A stretch of DNA of 64,000 nucleotides from Protaetiibacter mangrovi (GTDB taxonomy: Bacteria > Actinomycetota > Actinomycetes > Actinomycetales > Microbacteriaceae): assembly GCF_024752305.1 (NCBI RefSeq), contig NZ_JANTHX010000008.1, positions 455,341-519,340 of the forward strand. The letters run 5' to 3'. The translations under genes were made by a program, and so were the position numbers. Below the pieces are notes generated by a model. The model saw only the letters and a list, made by a program, of their open reading frames with translations. It was not told the origin of the DNA and ran no database searches. Below, piece after piece: positions 1 to 9,331 of the stretch. How positions within the stretch are numbered: position 1 is the stretch's first letter; every line of letters begins with the position of its first letter.

Positions 1-2
1 CC

Positions 3-362
3 GACTACTCGGCGGGCATGACCAAGAAGATCGCGATCGCCGCCGCCATGATCCACGCGCCGCGCCTGCTCGTGCTCGACGAGCCGTTCGAGTCGGTCGA
101 CCCGGTGTCCGCCGCGGTGGTCATCGGCGTGCTGCGCCGCTTCGTCGACGCGGGCGGCACGGTGATCCTCTCCAGCCACAGCATGGAGCTGACCGAGCGG
201 GTGTGCGACGGCGTCGCCATCATCGCCGACGGCAGGGTGCTCGCGGAGGGCCGCATGGACGAGGTGCTCGAGGGGCGCAGCCTCGAGGAGCGATTCGTCG
301 AGCTCGCCGGCGGCGAGGCGGCCGTGAAGGGCATGGAGTGGTTGCAGAACTTCTCCGACTGA
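3..362 (+). CDS. ABC transporter ATP-binding protein, C-terminal part
   Basis: The window opens inside this gene; 119 residues remain. The visible part starts at a signature-like YSAGMTKKI (the ABC signature motif), followed by Walker B with its catalytic Glu (LLVLDEPFES) and the switch histidine (SSHSME). These are the conserved second half of an ABC nucleotide-binding domain. The ATPase would power the membrane protein encoded immediately downstream, whose likely GTG start overlaps the end of this gene by 25 bp, which suggests translational coupling. Substrate cannot be told; the arrangement of one ATPase plus one large hydrophobic partner fits an ABC-2-type exporter. The 5' part lies outside the window. 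Confidence 0.9.
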   Translation, partial: DYSAGMTKKIAIAAAMIHAPRLLVLDEPFESVDPVSAAVVIGVLRRFVDAGGTVILSSHSMELTERVCDGVAIIADGRVLAEGRMDEVLEGRSLEERFVELAGGEAAVKGMEWLQNFSD

Positions 363-1939
363 GGCTGCGCATCCTGGCCAACGGATTCCGGCGGCCGGTT
401 CCGCAGGTGATCGCGATCGTGCTCGGCCTGCTCGTCGCGGTCGCCGGGGTGATCGGCTTCTGGGCGGGCGCCCGGTGGGTCAGCCAGTTCGACGACGAGT
501 TCGTGCAGCGCGCCACCACCACCGTCGGGGGATGGCTGATGCTCGCGGCCCTGCTGATCCCGATGATGGTCGTGCGTCGGCCGGTGCTGTCGGCGCGCGC
601 CTTCCTCGGCTACCCGATCGGGTCGGTCACGGTGGCGCTCGCGTTCCTGGCCTTCGCCGTGGTGGGTCCGGGACTGCTGCTGATCCCGATGGCGATCGCC
701 CCCGTGGTCGCCTGGCCCGACGAGAGCTCCCGCCAGGTCGCCTGGGCTGCGGCGCCCCTGATCTTCCTGCAGACGCTGCTCACCATCCAGCTCGCGCGGC
801 AGCTCGGGATGGTGCTGCGTCGGCATCCGCGCATCGCCGGTTGGATCGACTTCCTCTCGGTGCTCGTGCTGCTCGTGGGCGGGGCGGTGATCGTGGTCGT
901 GCTCGCGACGCGCATCCCGTCGCTGCTCGACCTGATCCGCACGGTCGCGCCGTTCAACACCTTCTTCCGCCGGGTGCCGGAGGTGCTCGCCGCGAGCCCG
1001 TTCGGCATGCTCTGGGCCGCGCCGGGCGAGGCGTCGTCGAGCATCGACGACCCCGCGGCGGCGTGGGGGGCGCTCGGCCTGTCGACGCTGCTCGTCGTGG
1101 TGCTGCTCGTCGTGTGGTTCGGCGTCATCGGGGCGCAGCTGAGCGCGACGCGTCGGCAGCCCGGCCCGCGTCGCGAGCGGGTACCCGGGCTGTTCGCCCG
1201 CTTCCCGGCGAGCCCGGCCGGCGCGATCGCCGCCCGCTCGCTCACCTACTGGCTGCGCGATCCGCGGTACCGGGCCGTGTACGCGGTGCTCCCGTTCATC
1301 CTCGCCATCACCCTGCTGGCGCTCTGGGTGGGTGGCGTGCCGTTCGAGATCGCGGTGCTGGTGCCCCTGCCGCTCATGACCTTCCTGCTCGGCTGGTCGA
1401 CCGTGCACAACGACGTCGCCTACGACAACACCGCGGTCTGGCAGCACGTGGCGGCGCAGACGCCCGGCGCCGACGACCGCTGGGGTCGGGCCGTCCCGGT
1501 GCTGCTCTGGGGGATCGTGCTGCTGGCGATCGGCATCCCGCTGACCGCGTGGGGCTACGGCGACGTCGGGATCGCGGCACCGCTCGGCGGCGTCTGCGCC
1601 GCCCTGCTGCTCGGCGGCATCGGCGTCGGGAGCCTCTACTCGGCGCGGTTCCCCTACGCGGCGCCGCGGCCCGGCGACCCCGCCTGGCAGTCCCCGCAGG
1701 CCGCCACCAGCCAGGGCGGGGCGGCGCAGGGCATGTCGGTGCTGCTCGCGCTGCTCGCCGCCGCGCCCACCTTCCTGCTCGCGGCGGTGTGGTGGATGCA
1801 CGGCGGCTACTGGGGCTGGCTGACCCTCGCCGCGGGGGTGCTGAGCGGGGCCGGTGTGCTGGCCCTCGGCGTGCGCGGCGGCGGGCGCAGCTTCGACGCG
1901 CGCGGCCCCGAGCTGCTCGCCTTCACGCTGCGCAACTGA
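338..1939 (+). CDS. ABC exporter membrane protein (large hydrophobic permease)
   Basis: A 533-residue protein with many hydrophobic segments, the first near residues 20-45 and pairs of helices through to the C-terminus. It is the obvious partner of the ATPase before it. I chose GTG at 338 because an AAGG stretch lies about 8 nt upstream and the reading frame further upstream gives arginine-rich shadow sequence. A central hydrophilic stretch near residues 330-360 separates two hydrophobic halves, as if two six-helix blocks were joined. No family motif gives the substrate. Function as a transporter component is inferred from hydrophobicity and gene order. Confidence 0.8.
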   Translation: MVAELLRLRLRILANGFRRPVPQVIAIVLGLLVAVAGVIGFWAGARWVSQFDDEFVQRATTTVGGWLMLAALLIPMMVVRRPVLSARAFLGYPIGSVTVALAFLAFAVVGPGLLLIPMAIAPVVAWPDESSRQVAWAAAPLIFLQTLLTIQLARQLGMVLRRHPRIAGWIDFLSVLVLLVGGAVIVVVLATRIPSLLDLIRTVAPFNTFFRRVPEVLAASPFGMLWAAPGEASSSIDDPAAAWGALGLSTLLVVVLLVVWFGVIGAQLSATRRQPGPRRERVPGLFARFPASPAGAIAARSLTYWLRDPRYRAVYAVLPFILAITLLALWVGGVPFEIAVLVPLPLMTFLLGWSTVHNDVAYDNTAVWQHVAAQTPGADDRWGRAVPVLLWGIVLLAIGIPLTAWGYGDVGIAAPLGGVCAALLLGGIGVGSLYSARFPYAAPRPGDPAWQSPQAATSQGGAAQGMSVLLALLAAAPTFLLAAVWWMHGGYWGWLTLAAGVLSGAGVLALGVRGGGRSFDARGPELLAFTLRN

Positions 1940-1965
1940 CGGCGGCGCGCCGGCCCGATCCGTCG

Positions 1966-1977
1966 TACCCTGGGCGG
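1966..1977 (+). promoter_or_regulatory. Leaderless promoter -10 box for DUF3039 gene
   Basis: TACCCT followed by 6 nt and then ATG. A transcript starting at the usual distance would begin at the start codon itself. No Shine-Dalgarno sequence precedes this ATG. Confidence 0.6.
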
Positions 1978-2241
1978 ATGAGCGAGCTGGATGCGGATCG
2001 GATCGGCGGGGGCACCGACGTGCTCGACCGGGAGCTCGAGAAGCTCCTCGAGGGCGAGCTCACCGAGGACGGCGACCACGACCGCTTCGCCCACTACGTG
2101 CAGAAGGACAAGATCGTCGAGTCGGCGGTGACGGGCAAGCCGGTGCGCGCCCTCTGCGGCAAGAAGTGGATCCCGGGTCGCGACCCGTCGAAGTTCCCGG
2201 TGTGCCCCGACTGCCAGAAGATCTACGACCGCCTGAAGTAG
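1978..2241 (+). CDS. DUF3039 family small cysteine-containing protein
   Basis: An 87-residue protein that I recognise as the actinobacterial DUF3039 family. The N-terminal half is acidic and helical (LDRELEKLLEGEL). The C-terminal half carries GKPVRALCGKKW and then CPDCQKIY, a single Cys followed by a CxxC pair, resembling a small metal-binding or redox knuckle. The family is conserved in actinobacteria without an assigned function. It is transcribed alone: the preceding gene ends 38 bp upstream, a good leaderless promoter stands in between, and the next gene is convergent. Confidence 0.85.
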   Translation: MSELDADRIGGGTDVLDRELEKLLEGELTEDGDHDRFAHYVQKDKIVESAVTGKPVRALCGKKWIPGRDPSKFPVCPDCQKIYDRLK

Positions 2242-2287
2242 CGCGCCTGCCGGTCGGCCGGCCGCCGAGCGGCGCAGCGGGCCCCGT

Positions 2288-3640
2288 CTACAGGTAGCGG
2301 GTCGGGATGGCGGGCTCGCCCCGTGACAGGCGCAGCGCATCCGCGGGCAGCTCCGCCATCGCGCGGGCGTGGTGCGCCCGTGCCGCCTCGACCCCCGCAG
2401 GCCCCCGGGCCTCGTCGACGGGCTCGCCGGCCGTCACGAGCGGCACGTGCAGCAGGCGCCCGGCGTCGGGTCCGAGGGCGGTGACGGGCGGGTCGTCGAC
2501 GTGGATCTCCTCCGCGACCGCGACCCCGTTCCGAAGGGCGCGGACGGGCTGCTTTCGCCCCCCGACCGTGGCCTTGCCCTCCGACGACTTGCCGACCCCC
2601 ACCCAGTCGCCGTCGGCGCCCTGGCGGGCCACGAGCTTGTAGACCATGTTCGCCGCGGGGGCGCCGGAGCCGGTCACGAGGGCGGTGCCGACCCCGTAGG
2701 AGTCGACCGGGGCGGAGGCGAGCGCCGCGATGGCGTGCTCGTCGAGGTCGTTGGTGACGGTGATGCGCGTGCGGTCGGCCCCGAGCGCGTCGAGCTGCTC
2801 CCGGACCTCCCGCACCACCACCCCGAGGTCGCCGGAGTCGATGCGCACGGCACCGAGCTCCGGCCCTGCGGCGCGCACCGCGTTCTCGACGCCCTGGCGG
2901 ATGTCGTAGGTGTCGACGAGCAGGGTCGTGCCGGTGCCGAGGCTCGCGATCTGGGCCCGGAACGCGCTCGGCTCGTCGGGGAAGAGCAGGGTGAACGCGT
3001 GGGCGGCGGTCCCCATCGTCGGCACGCCCCAGGTGCGTCCCGCCTCGAGGTTGCTGGAGGCGCCGAACCCGGCGATGTAGGCGGCACGGGCGGCGGCGAC
3101 GGCGGAGTGCTCGCCGGTGCGCCGCGACCCCATCTCGGCGAGCGGCCGCCCGCCGGCGGCCGACACCATCCGGGCGGCGGCGCTCGCCACGGCCGAGTCG
3201 TAGTTGAGCGTGGAGAGCGCGAGGGTCTCGAGCACGACGCCCTCGGCGAAGCCCGCCTCGACGACGAGCAGCGGCGACCCGGGGAAGTAGGGCTCGCCCT
3301 CGCGGTAGCCGCGGATGTCGCCCGTGAAGCGGTAGGAGGCGAGCCAGTCGAGCGCCTCGTCGGAGACCACGCGCTCTCGTTCGAGGTAGGCGAGCTCGTC
3401 GGGGCCGAAGCGGAAGTCGGCGATCGCGTCGAGCAGACGCCCGGTGCCCGCGACGACGCCGTAGCGGCGCCCGTCGGGCAGGCGGCGCGCGAAGAGCTCG
3501 AACACGCACGGGGTGTCGTGGGTGCCGGCGCGGAGGGCCGCGTCGATCATCGTGAGCTCGTAACGGTCGGTGTGCAGAGCGGCCGACACGAGGGGGGAGG
3601 CGGTGGGGTCGCGGGTTGCGTCGTCCGTCACGTCAGCCAT
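2288..3640 (-). CDS. pncB: Nicotinate phosphoribosyltransferase
   Basis: Makes nicotinate mononucleotide from nicotinate and phosphoribosyl pyrophosphate with ATP, the entry step of the Preiss-Handler NAD salvage route, in the cytoplasm. The 450-residue length is normal. Recognisable family features are LHTDRYELTM near the N-terminus, the GTAAHAF segment containing the histidine phosphorylated in catalysis, LVDTYD, and the phosphate-binding region VRIDSGDLG. The C-terminal part (VGGRKQPVRAL, then IHV) also fits bacterial PncB. It stands alone, convergent with the DUF3039 gene and with the same orientation as the two secreted-protein genes upstream. Confidence 0.93.
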   Translation of the reverse strand: MADVTDDATRDPTASPLVSAALHTDRYELTMIDAALRAGTHDTPCVFELFARRLPDGRRYGVVAGTGRLLDAIADFRFGPDELAYLERERVVSDEALDWLASYRFTGDIRGYREGEPYFPGSPLLVVEAGFAEGVVLETLALSTLNYDSAVASAAARMVSAAGGRPLAEMGSRRTGEHSAVAAARAAYIAGFGASSNLEAGRTWGVPTMGTAAHAFTLLFPDEPSAFRAQIASLGTGTTLLVDTYDIRQGVENAVRAAGPELGAVRIDSGDLGVVVREVREQLDALGADRTRITVTNDLDEHAIAALASAPVDSYGVGTALVTGSGAPAANMVYKLVARQGADGDWVGVGKSSEGKATVGGRKQPVRALRNGVAVAEEIHVDDPPVTALGPDAGRLLHVPLVTAGEPVDEARGPAGVEAARAHHARAMAELPADALRLSRGEPAIPTRYL

Positions 3641-3688
3641 CCTGGCACCGCGCGGGCCGCGGCGGTCGGGTCGTCAGCAGCCGGGCCC

Positions 3689-4492
3689 TCAGCAGCCGGG
3701 ACCGTGGGGCGCGACCGTGCAGTCGCGGTCGACGAGCACCGTCTTGGCTCCGCCGGCGGTGATGCGCAGCTCGTTGGCGGGCAGCGTCAGGGTGCCGGCG
3801 ATCGGGGTGAACGCGCCTCCCGACATCCGGTACTCGGCGTGGTAGACGATGCTCAACCGGATCGTGTAGTCGTCGCCGAGGCGGTAGACGTGGCTGGTCG
3901 GCGTGGCGTCGAACTCCCGCAACCCGAGGGCGGCCCAGGTGCCGCCCTTCGTCGCGAGAGTCGCGCCGGATCCGTCGCCGTAGTCCCACCGCCACGCGAC
4001 CGGGGTGAACCGCACGTCGGCGGGCTGGCCGAGCAGGGTGCCCGCGACGACCTGCCGATCGACGATCGAGTAGATGTTGGCGGGCAGCCCGACGACGACC
4101 CAGCCGTCGGGCTCCATCCGCTGCACGCCCGGCGCGGGACGGAAGCGCGCGATGTCGGCGAGCGTGATGACGGTCACATCGAAGTCGTCGCGCGGCGCGC
4201 ACCCGAGCGTGCTGGGGTCGACCCGGGTGCACGTGGCCGGGTCGGCGGGGGTGCCACCGCCGCCTCCGGGGGTGCCGGAGCCGGGGGTGGAGGTGCCGGA
4301 GCCGTCCGTGTCCGTGGCGGAGCCGTCGAGGACCGCGGCGTCGTCGTCGATGGATGCGCCGATGCTGCAATGGCCGAGATCGAACTCCAAGCGTGTGCAC
4401 TGCTCACTGGCGGAATCAACCGCTATTGGGGTCGCGAGAAGAATGGAGACTGCGCCCAAGACGTGGACTAGCACACTCCGCCGCCATCCCAA
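3689..4492 (-). CDS. Secreted protein with PKD-like domain
   Basis: A 267-residue protein with an N-terminal hydrophobic stretch (VLGAVSILLATPIAV) that can act as a signal peptide, a Gly/Thr/Pro-rich linker near residues 55-90, and a C-terminal region with WRWDYGDG, the turn typical of PKD/Ig-like folds. Six cysteines, including the penultimate GPGC end, suggest disulfides outside the membrane. Its first 25 bp overlap the end of the lipoprotein gene upstream, so the two are probably translated together. The first roughly 100 codons have visibly lower G+C than the rest. I do not recognise a specific function. Confidence 0.7.
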   Translation of the reverse strand: MGWRRSVLVHVLGAVSILLATPIAVDSASEQCTRLEFDLGHCSIGASIDDDAAVLDGSATDTDGSGTSTPGSGTPGGGGGTPADPATCTRVDPSTLGCAPRDDFDVTVITLADIARFRPAPGVQRMEPDGWVVVGLPANIYSIVDRQVVAGTLLGQPADVRFTPVAWRWDYGDGSGATLATKGGTWAALGLREFDATPTSHVYRLGDDYTIRLSIVYHAEYRMSGGAFTPIAGTLTLPANELRITAGGAKTVLVDRDCTVAPHGPGC

Positions 4493-4998
4493 CTTGTTTG
4501 CGCCGCGATTCGCAAGCCGCCGTTCCAGACGAAAAGTACTTCTGATGCGGCCCGGTCGGGCCGACCCGGATCGACCACTGAATTGCCGGTCTCATCCACG
4601 ATGTCCAGATTTGATCGGTCGTCACACACGTAAACCGCAATATCACCGGAACTCGCGTCAACGTCTTGCGGTGTCATGGCAAACGAGTAGGTGCCGACAC
4701 CTTTCCAGCCCTGTTCCTGGAGCTCCTCATACGCGGGCAACTCCTGCGCGTACAGGTCCGCAGTAAGAAACGGTTCTAGCCTTTCCGGTTGACTACCGCC
4801 ATCCGCTAGCACAGTCGCGACCGCAGTCAGGTACTTCCCATACGCCTCCTCCGCGGCGGCCAGCGCCTCCTCGTCCGAGGCGAAGACGGGGTCGGCATCC
4901 GGGGTGGGCGGCAGCGTGGGCATCGGCGCCGGGGTGGTGCAGGCCGTGAGCAGCAGCAGCGCGAGCGCCGGGGGGAGTAGACGAGCCGTTCTGCGCAT
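4468..4998 (-). CDS. Small lipoprotein (DUF6318-like)
   Basis: A 176-residue protein with a type II signal peptide: Arg-Arg, a leucine-rich core and the lipobox LLTAC, so Cys-20 should be lipidated. A Pro/Thr linker follows, then an acidic helical part (ASDEEALAAAEEAYGKY) and a mixed C-terminal domain. The DPVFASDEEALAAAE start of the mature domain resembles the DUF6318 family of Microbacteriaceae, a tentative match from memory. The last third has lower G+C than the signal-peptide part. It is the first gene of a two-gene unit with the PKD-like protein and is divergent from murI. Confidence 0.75.
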   Translation of the reverse strand: MRRTARLLPPALALLLLTACTTPAPMPTLPPTPDADPVFASDEEALAAAEEAYGKYLTAVATVLADGGSQPERLEPFLTADLYAQELPAYEELQEQGWKGVGTYSFAMTPQDVDASSGDIAVYVCDDRSNLDIVDETGNSVVDPGRPDRAASEVLFVWNGGLRIAAQTSWDGGGVC

Positions 4999-5066
4999 GC
5001 GGCCACGCTAGGGCACCCGCGCGATCCGGCGGGAGCCCCATCCACAGCCCCGACATCCTCCCGGCG

Positions 5067-5191
5067 CCCGAATCAAGGATCCGAGCAACCCGAATCAAGG
5101 AGGTGCGCTCGCGGAACGCCCATATCCGGCTCAGCAGCATCAGGAGCCACGCCGGTTCCTTGATTCGGGTTGCTCGAGTCCTTGATTCGGG
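5067..5191. repeat. 125-bp inverted-repeat element, copy 1
   Basis: Two 35-nt arms (5067-5101 and 5157-5191) are reverse complements at 33 of 35 positions, around a 55-nt loop. Each arm holds two direct copies of the 13-mer CCCGAATCAAGGA separated by 9 nt, giving a 22-bp period. Copy 2 is at 13749-13873. It lies in the divergent gap between the lipoprotein gene and murI, ending 69 bp before the murI GTG. Confidence 0.95.
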
Positions 5192-5246
5192 AGGAGGGGC
5201 AGGAGTGGCGGGGCGCGCGCAGGGCGGGGACGACGGATGCCGCGGG

Positions 5247-5260
5247 TACGCTGGGACACC
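5247..5260 (+). promoter_or_regulatory. Leaderless promoter -10 box for murI
   Basis: TACGCT followed by 8 nt and GTG. This supports the GTG at 5261 as the start rather than the in-frame ATG at 5237, which would lie upstream of the transcript. Confidence 0.55.
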
Positions 5261-6106
5261 GTGACCGCATCCGCTCCCGTCGACGCGCCCATCGGGGTGT
5301 TCGACTCGGGGGTCGGGGGGCTCACGGTGGCCCGCGCGATCCTCGACCAGCTGCCGCACGAGGCGATCCTCTACGTGGGCGACACGGCGAACGGCCCCTA
5401 CGGCCCCCGCCCGATCGCCGAGGTGCGCGCGCTCGCGCTCGGCGTCATGGACGATCTGGTCGCCCAGGGCGTCAAGGCGCTCGTGATCGCCTGCAACACC
5501 GCCTCGTCGGCGGTGCTGCGCGATGCGCGCGAGCGCTACACGGTGGGCGCCGGCATCCCGGTGGTGGAGGTGATCCAGCCCGCCGTGCGCGCCGCGGTGC
5601 GCGCCACCCGCAACGGCCGGGTCGGCGTGATCGGCACGGTCGGCACCATCCAGTCGCGCGCCTACGACGACGCGTTCGCCGCCGCCGAGGGGCTCGAGCT
5701 CGTGAGCCGCGCCTGCCCGCGCTTCGTGGAGTTCGTCGAGGCCGGCGTCACGAGCGGACCGGAGCTCTTCGCCGTCGCCCAGGAGTACCTCACGCCGCTC
5801 ATCGAGGCGGATGTCGACACGCTCGTGCTCGGCTGCACCCACTACCCGCTGATGTCGGCCGCGATCCAGTACGTGATGGGTCCCGGGGTGCGGCTCGTGT
5901 CGAGCGCCGAGGAGACCGCCGCCGACGTCTACCGCACGCTCGTGTCGCACGGCATCGAGAGGGGCGCCACGGCCCCGCCCCAGCACCGCTTCGAGTCGAC
6001 CGGCGACGAGCGCGCCTTCCGCACCCTCGCCGCCCGATTCCTCGGCCCCGAGGTGCGGCACGTCGAGAACTTCCCGACCGGCGCCATCTCGGTGCTCGGC
6101 AGCTGA
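5261..6106 (+). CDS. murI: Glutamate racemase
   Basis: Interconverts L- and D-glutamate to supply D-Glu for peptidoglycan stem peptides. The 281-residue protein has the N-terminal [10 protein letters not shown] motif (catalytic-site Asp and Ser) and both catalytic cysteines, in CNTASSAV and GCTHYPLM, spaced as in the family. The GTG at 5261 is preferred because a -10 box lies directly before it; the in-frame ATG at 5237 would add eight residues. It is followed 34 bp later by rph, a pairing common in actinobacteria, usually continued by rdgB, which here is displaced by about 2.4 kb. Confidence 0.95.
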   Translation: MTASAPVDAPIGVFDSGVGGLTVARAILDQLPHEAILYVGDTANGPYGPRPIAEVRALALGVMDDLVAQGVKALVIACNTASSAVLRDARERYTVGAGIPVVEVIQPAVRAAVRATRNGRVGVIGTVGTIQSRAYDDAFAAAEGLELVSRACPRFVEFVEAGVTSGPELFAVAQEYLTPLIEADVDTLVLGCTHYPLMSAAIQYVMGPGVRLVSSAEETAADVYRTLVSHGIERGATAPPQHRFESTGDERAFRTLAARFLGPEVRHVENFPTGAISVLGS

Positions 6107-6140
6107 TCCCCCGACCGCATCCGCCCGAACGGAGAACCGC

Positions 6141-6901
<761 letters not shown>

Positions 6902-6905
<4 letters not shown>

Positions 6906-7480
6906 TCGCTGATCCGGCCGGGGAGGTCGAAACGGTCGAGGAACCGCCTCACCAGACGGTTCCGGGGTCGTCGCGCGTGCAGGTAGCCCGGCCAGCGGTT
7001 GGCCTGCTGCCAGGCCCCGGCGGCGTGCAGCAGGCTCGTGCCGATGTCGCGCCGACGGAACGCCGGGTCGACGTGGATGTGGTGCACGAGCCCGTCGCGG
7101 AACCAGCGCACCTCGCCCAGCTGCGCATCCGCCGGCACTCCGAGGCGCGCGAAGCCGAGCGACCCGACGATCGTGCCGTCGGGGAGCTGGTCGCCGGTGT
7201 AGGCGGCGATCGTCGCCGACGGCGCGCGCCCGTGCGATTCGTCGATGGCGAGGAACCAGAGCGGGGGAGCGTCGGGCGCGCGTTCGAAGGGGATGCCGAC
7301 GTGCAGCAGACCGTGCGGCGTCGCCGAGGTGCGCCAGGCGAGGGTCGCGTCGTCCGGAACCCGGGCGACGTAGGCGCCCTCGGGGTGGCCCACGCCCTCC
7401 CACGCCTCCACGAGCGCCAGCCCGGTGTCGGTGCGCCCGAGCTCCCGGTACCAGATGGTGGGTTCCGACTGCGCGTCCAT
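6902..7480 (-). CDS. GNAT-like acyltransferase paralog 1
   Basis: A 192-residue protein. The segment near residues 135-160, [16 protein letters not shown], matches acetyl-CoA-binding motif A of GNAT N-acetyltransferases (a beta strand, then R/Q-x-x-G at the pyrophosphate loop). The N-terminal half (WYRELG, then [13 protein letters not shown]) is not a typical GNAT half and is shared only with the next gene. Both proteins also share [11 protein letters not shown] after the acetyl-CoA loop, so they are tandem duplicates. Substrate unknown. The gene converges on rph with a 4-bp overlap. Confidence 0.75.
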
Positions 7481-7546
7481 GGCGCCCCCGAGCTGTGGTC
7501 CGCCGGTGTCGGGTCGCCGCCGAGTGGCGCGGCCCGCGGATGCGGT

Positions 7547-7570
7547 CCGCGAGCTGAGATTATCTCGCGG
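7547..7570 (-). terminator. Small hairpin between GNAT paralogs
   Basis: CCGCGAG and CTCGCGG form a perfect 7-bp stem around a 10-nt A/T-rich loop. It lies downstream of the second paralog (minus strand) and could terminate it. No U-run follows, so this is a weak call. Confidence 0.35.
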
Positions 7571-7615
7571 TCGTTCCGGTCGCGAGCCCCCGAACAGGTG
7601 CCGACGAGTGTGCGA

Positions 7616-8254
7616 TCAGCGGCCCTGGCGCGCGTCCGGATCCATCGCCGGCATCGTCTCAGTGAGGGGGGCGATCCGGCCGACGTGCCGCTTCGCCGCC
7701 AGGAACAGCTGGCCGAGCTGGGTGCGGCGGCCATCCGAGTGGATCCAGCCGGGCCAGCGGTTCGCCTGCTGCCACGCGCCCGCGGCGTACAGCAGGGTGC
7801 TGCCGATGTTGCGGCGTCGATGGTCGGGCGACACGTAGATCTGGTGCACCAGGCCGTCTCGGTACCAGCGCACCGCTCCGAGCTGGGCGTCCGACGGGAT
7901 GCCGAGCGTCGCGAACGCGTACGGGGTGATGATCGTGCCGGGCGGGATGTCGCCCCCGGTGTAGGCGACGAGGTTGCAGGCCGCGGGACGTGCGCGCGGC
8001 TCGTCGACCGCCACGAACCACAGCTCGGGTGCGCCGGGTGCGCGCTCCTCGGGGATCTCCACGTGGAGCGCACCCCGCTCGGTGGCGCTCGACCGCCACA
8101 CCAGGGCGGCGGCGCCCGGGTCGTCGTCGGAGTAGGCGCCGTCGGGGTGCGCGGGGCTCTCCCAGGCCTCGGCGACCCGGAGTCCGGATGCGGTGGCGCC
8201 GAGCTCCCGGTACCAGATGTGGGCGTCGTCGGATGTGCCGCGGTCGGGTGTCAT
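7616..8254 (-). CDS. GNAT-like acyltransferase paralog 2
   Basis: A 212-residue tandem paralog of the gene downstream: same WYRELG start, WRSSATE, LWFVAVDE, and the GNAT motif-A segment VHQIYVSPDHRRRNIG, then [11 protein letters not shown]. It differs by about 20 extra C-terminal residues rich in charge. The two genes are 135 bp apart in the same direction. The family appears to be a local actinobacterial expansion; the acceptor substrate cannot be told. It is divergent from the surface protein gene at 8335, with 80 bp between start codons. Confidence 0.75.
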   Translation of the reverse strand: MTPDRGTSDDAHIWYRELGATASGLRVAEAWESPAHPDGAYSDDDPGAAALVWRSSATERGALHVEIPEERAPGAPELWFVAVDEPRARPAACNLVAYTGGDIPPGTIITPYAFATLGIPSDAQLGAVRWYRDGLVHQIYVSPDHRRRNIGSTLLYAAGAWQQANRWPGWIHSDGRRTQLGQLFLAAKRHVGRIAPLTETMPAMDPDARQGR

Positions 8255-8334
8255 CGTGGCTGGGAATCTCCTGATAGTGTGTGCGCGACCGCCACCCCGA
8301 GCGGTCGTGCGTGTTCGACCCGAGGAGCGCCGCG

Positions 8335-9309
8335 TTGAGGAAGACTACCGCCCTGCTGTCCGCTGGAACGATCGGCGTCGTCGCCGTGGGCGCGGGCGCA
8401 GCGGCTCCCGCCGCCGCCGTCGTGGACACCCCGTGCGAGACCTTCGCCGATCACGAGTCCATCGGGGATCCTTCGGACAACTGGTACATGGAGTGCATCC
8501 CCCAGTACGGCCTCGGCAAGGTCGAGTTCACGCTCGACGCGCCGGACAGCGGGTTCCCCGACGGGTTCGACCCGCTCACCGCGACCCGCAGCAACTCGCC
8601 GGACTCGTCCGGCGTCAACCCGTACTTCCAGGGCACCGGCTCCTTCTTCGGCGGCAGCTTCGACGACGTCGATTCGTGGATCCAGCCGCTCGCCGTCGAC
8701 ACCGACAACTCCACCGACACCTCGCTGCACCTCCTCGGATCCGTCGTCGCGCCCGTCACGAGCGCCGCGCCGATCTCCACCGTTCCGGATGCGGTGCTCG
8801 CGGCGTGCGGGTTCGACGCGGAGGACGTGTTCTCCGCCTACGCGACCACCTACGCCCCCGTGGCGACCACGTTCAGCTTCGTCGGCGAGGACGGGGTGAC
8901 CTATTCGGCCCGCGTGTCGACGTCGCCCGACCCGACCTACTACGTCTTCACGGGCGACCTCGCGGATGTCGCCGGTCCCATCTGCGTCACCGACCTCATC
9001 CAGACGGCGGTCGGCGACCCCGACGCCGACATCTCGGACTTCATCGGGGTGATCCTCGGGCTCTTCCAGGTGCCGCCGCACGTGTGGGCGATCGACGCCG
9101 AGACGCTGAGCGACCCGGAGACCGCGCTCGCGTCGCTCCCGACCCTCGGTGACGCCTCGTTCGTGCCCCCGGCCCCGGCCGCCGCGCCCGAACTGGCGGC
9201 GACGGGAGCCGCCGACGCGACCCCGTTCGCCGCGGGCGCGGGCCTCATGGCCGCGCTCGGCACCCTCCTGACGGTGGTGGCCGCGCGTCGTCGTCGTCGC
9301 CTCGGCTGA
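8335..9309 (+). CDS. Secreted surface protein with LAXTG sortase anchor
   Basis: A 324-residue protein with a signal peptide (Arg-Lys, hydrophobic core, cleavage likely near APAAA-VVD) and a C-terminal cell-wall sorting signal: LAATG, a hydrophobic span, and a final RRRRR cluster. LAXTG is the motif recognised by class E sortases of high-G+C actinobacteria. I chose the TTG at 8335 because GAGGAG lies 7 nt upstream and the protein then begins directly with the signal peptide; an in-frame GTG at 8281 would add 18 unlikely residues. The mature domain, with few cysteines and many Asp and Ser, matches no family I know. Confidence 0.78.
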   Translation: MRKTTALLSAGTIGVVAVGAGAAAPAAAVVDTPCETFADHESIGDPSDNWYMECIPQYGLGKVEFTLDAPDSGFPDGFDPLTATRSNSPDSSGVNPYFQGTGSFFGGSFDDVDSWIQPLAVDTDNSTDTSLHLLGSVVAPVTSAAPISTVPDAVLAACGFDAEDVFSAYATTYAPVATTFSFVGEDGVTYSARVSTSPDPTYYVFTGDLADVAGPICVTDLIQTAVGDPDADISDFIGVILGLFQVPPHVWAIDAETLSDPETALASLPTLGDASFVPPAPAAAPELAATGAADATPFAAGAGLMAALGTLLTVVAARRRRRLG

Positions 9310-9319
9310 GGGGTCGCCG

Positions 9320-9331
9320 TAGGCTCGCAGG
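9320..9331 (+). promoter_or_regulatory. Leaderless promoter -10 box for rdgB
   Basis: TAGGCT followed by 6 nt and GTG. It gives rdgB its own transcript, independent of murI-rph. Confidence 0.6.

Noticed and set aside
5073-5270. Short minus-strand ORFs ending in or containing SSNPNQG
   Set aside because: These are translations of the inverted-repeat arms; the same peptide appears at the second element on the other strand, so it follows the repeat, not a gene.
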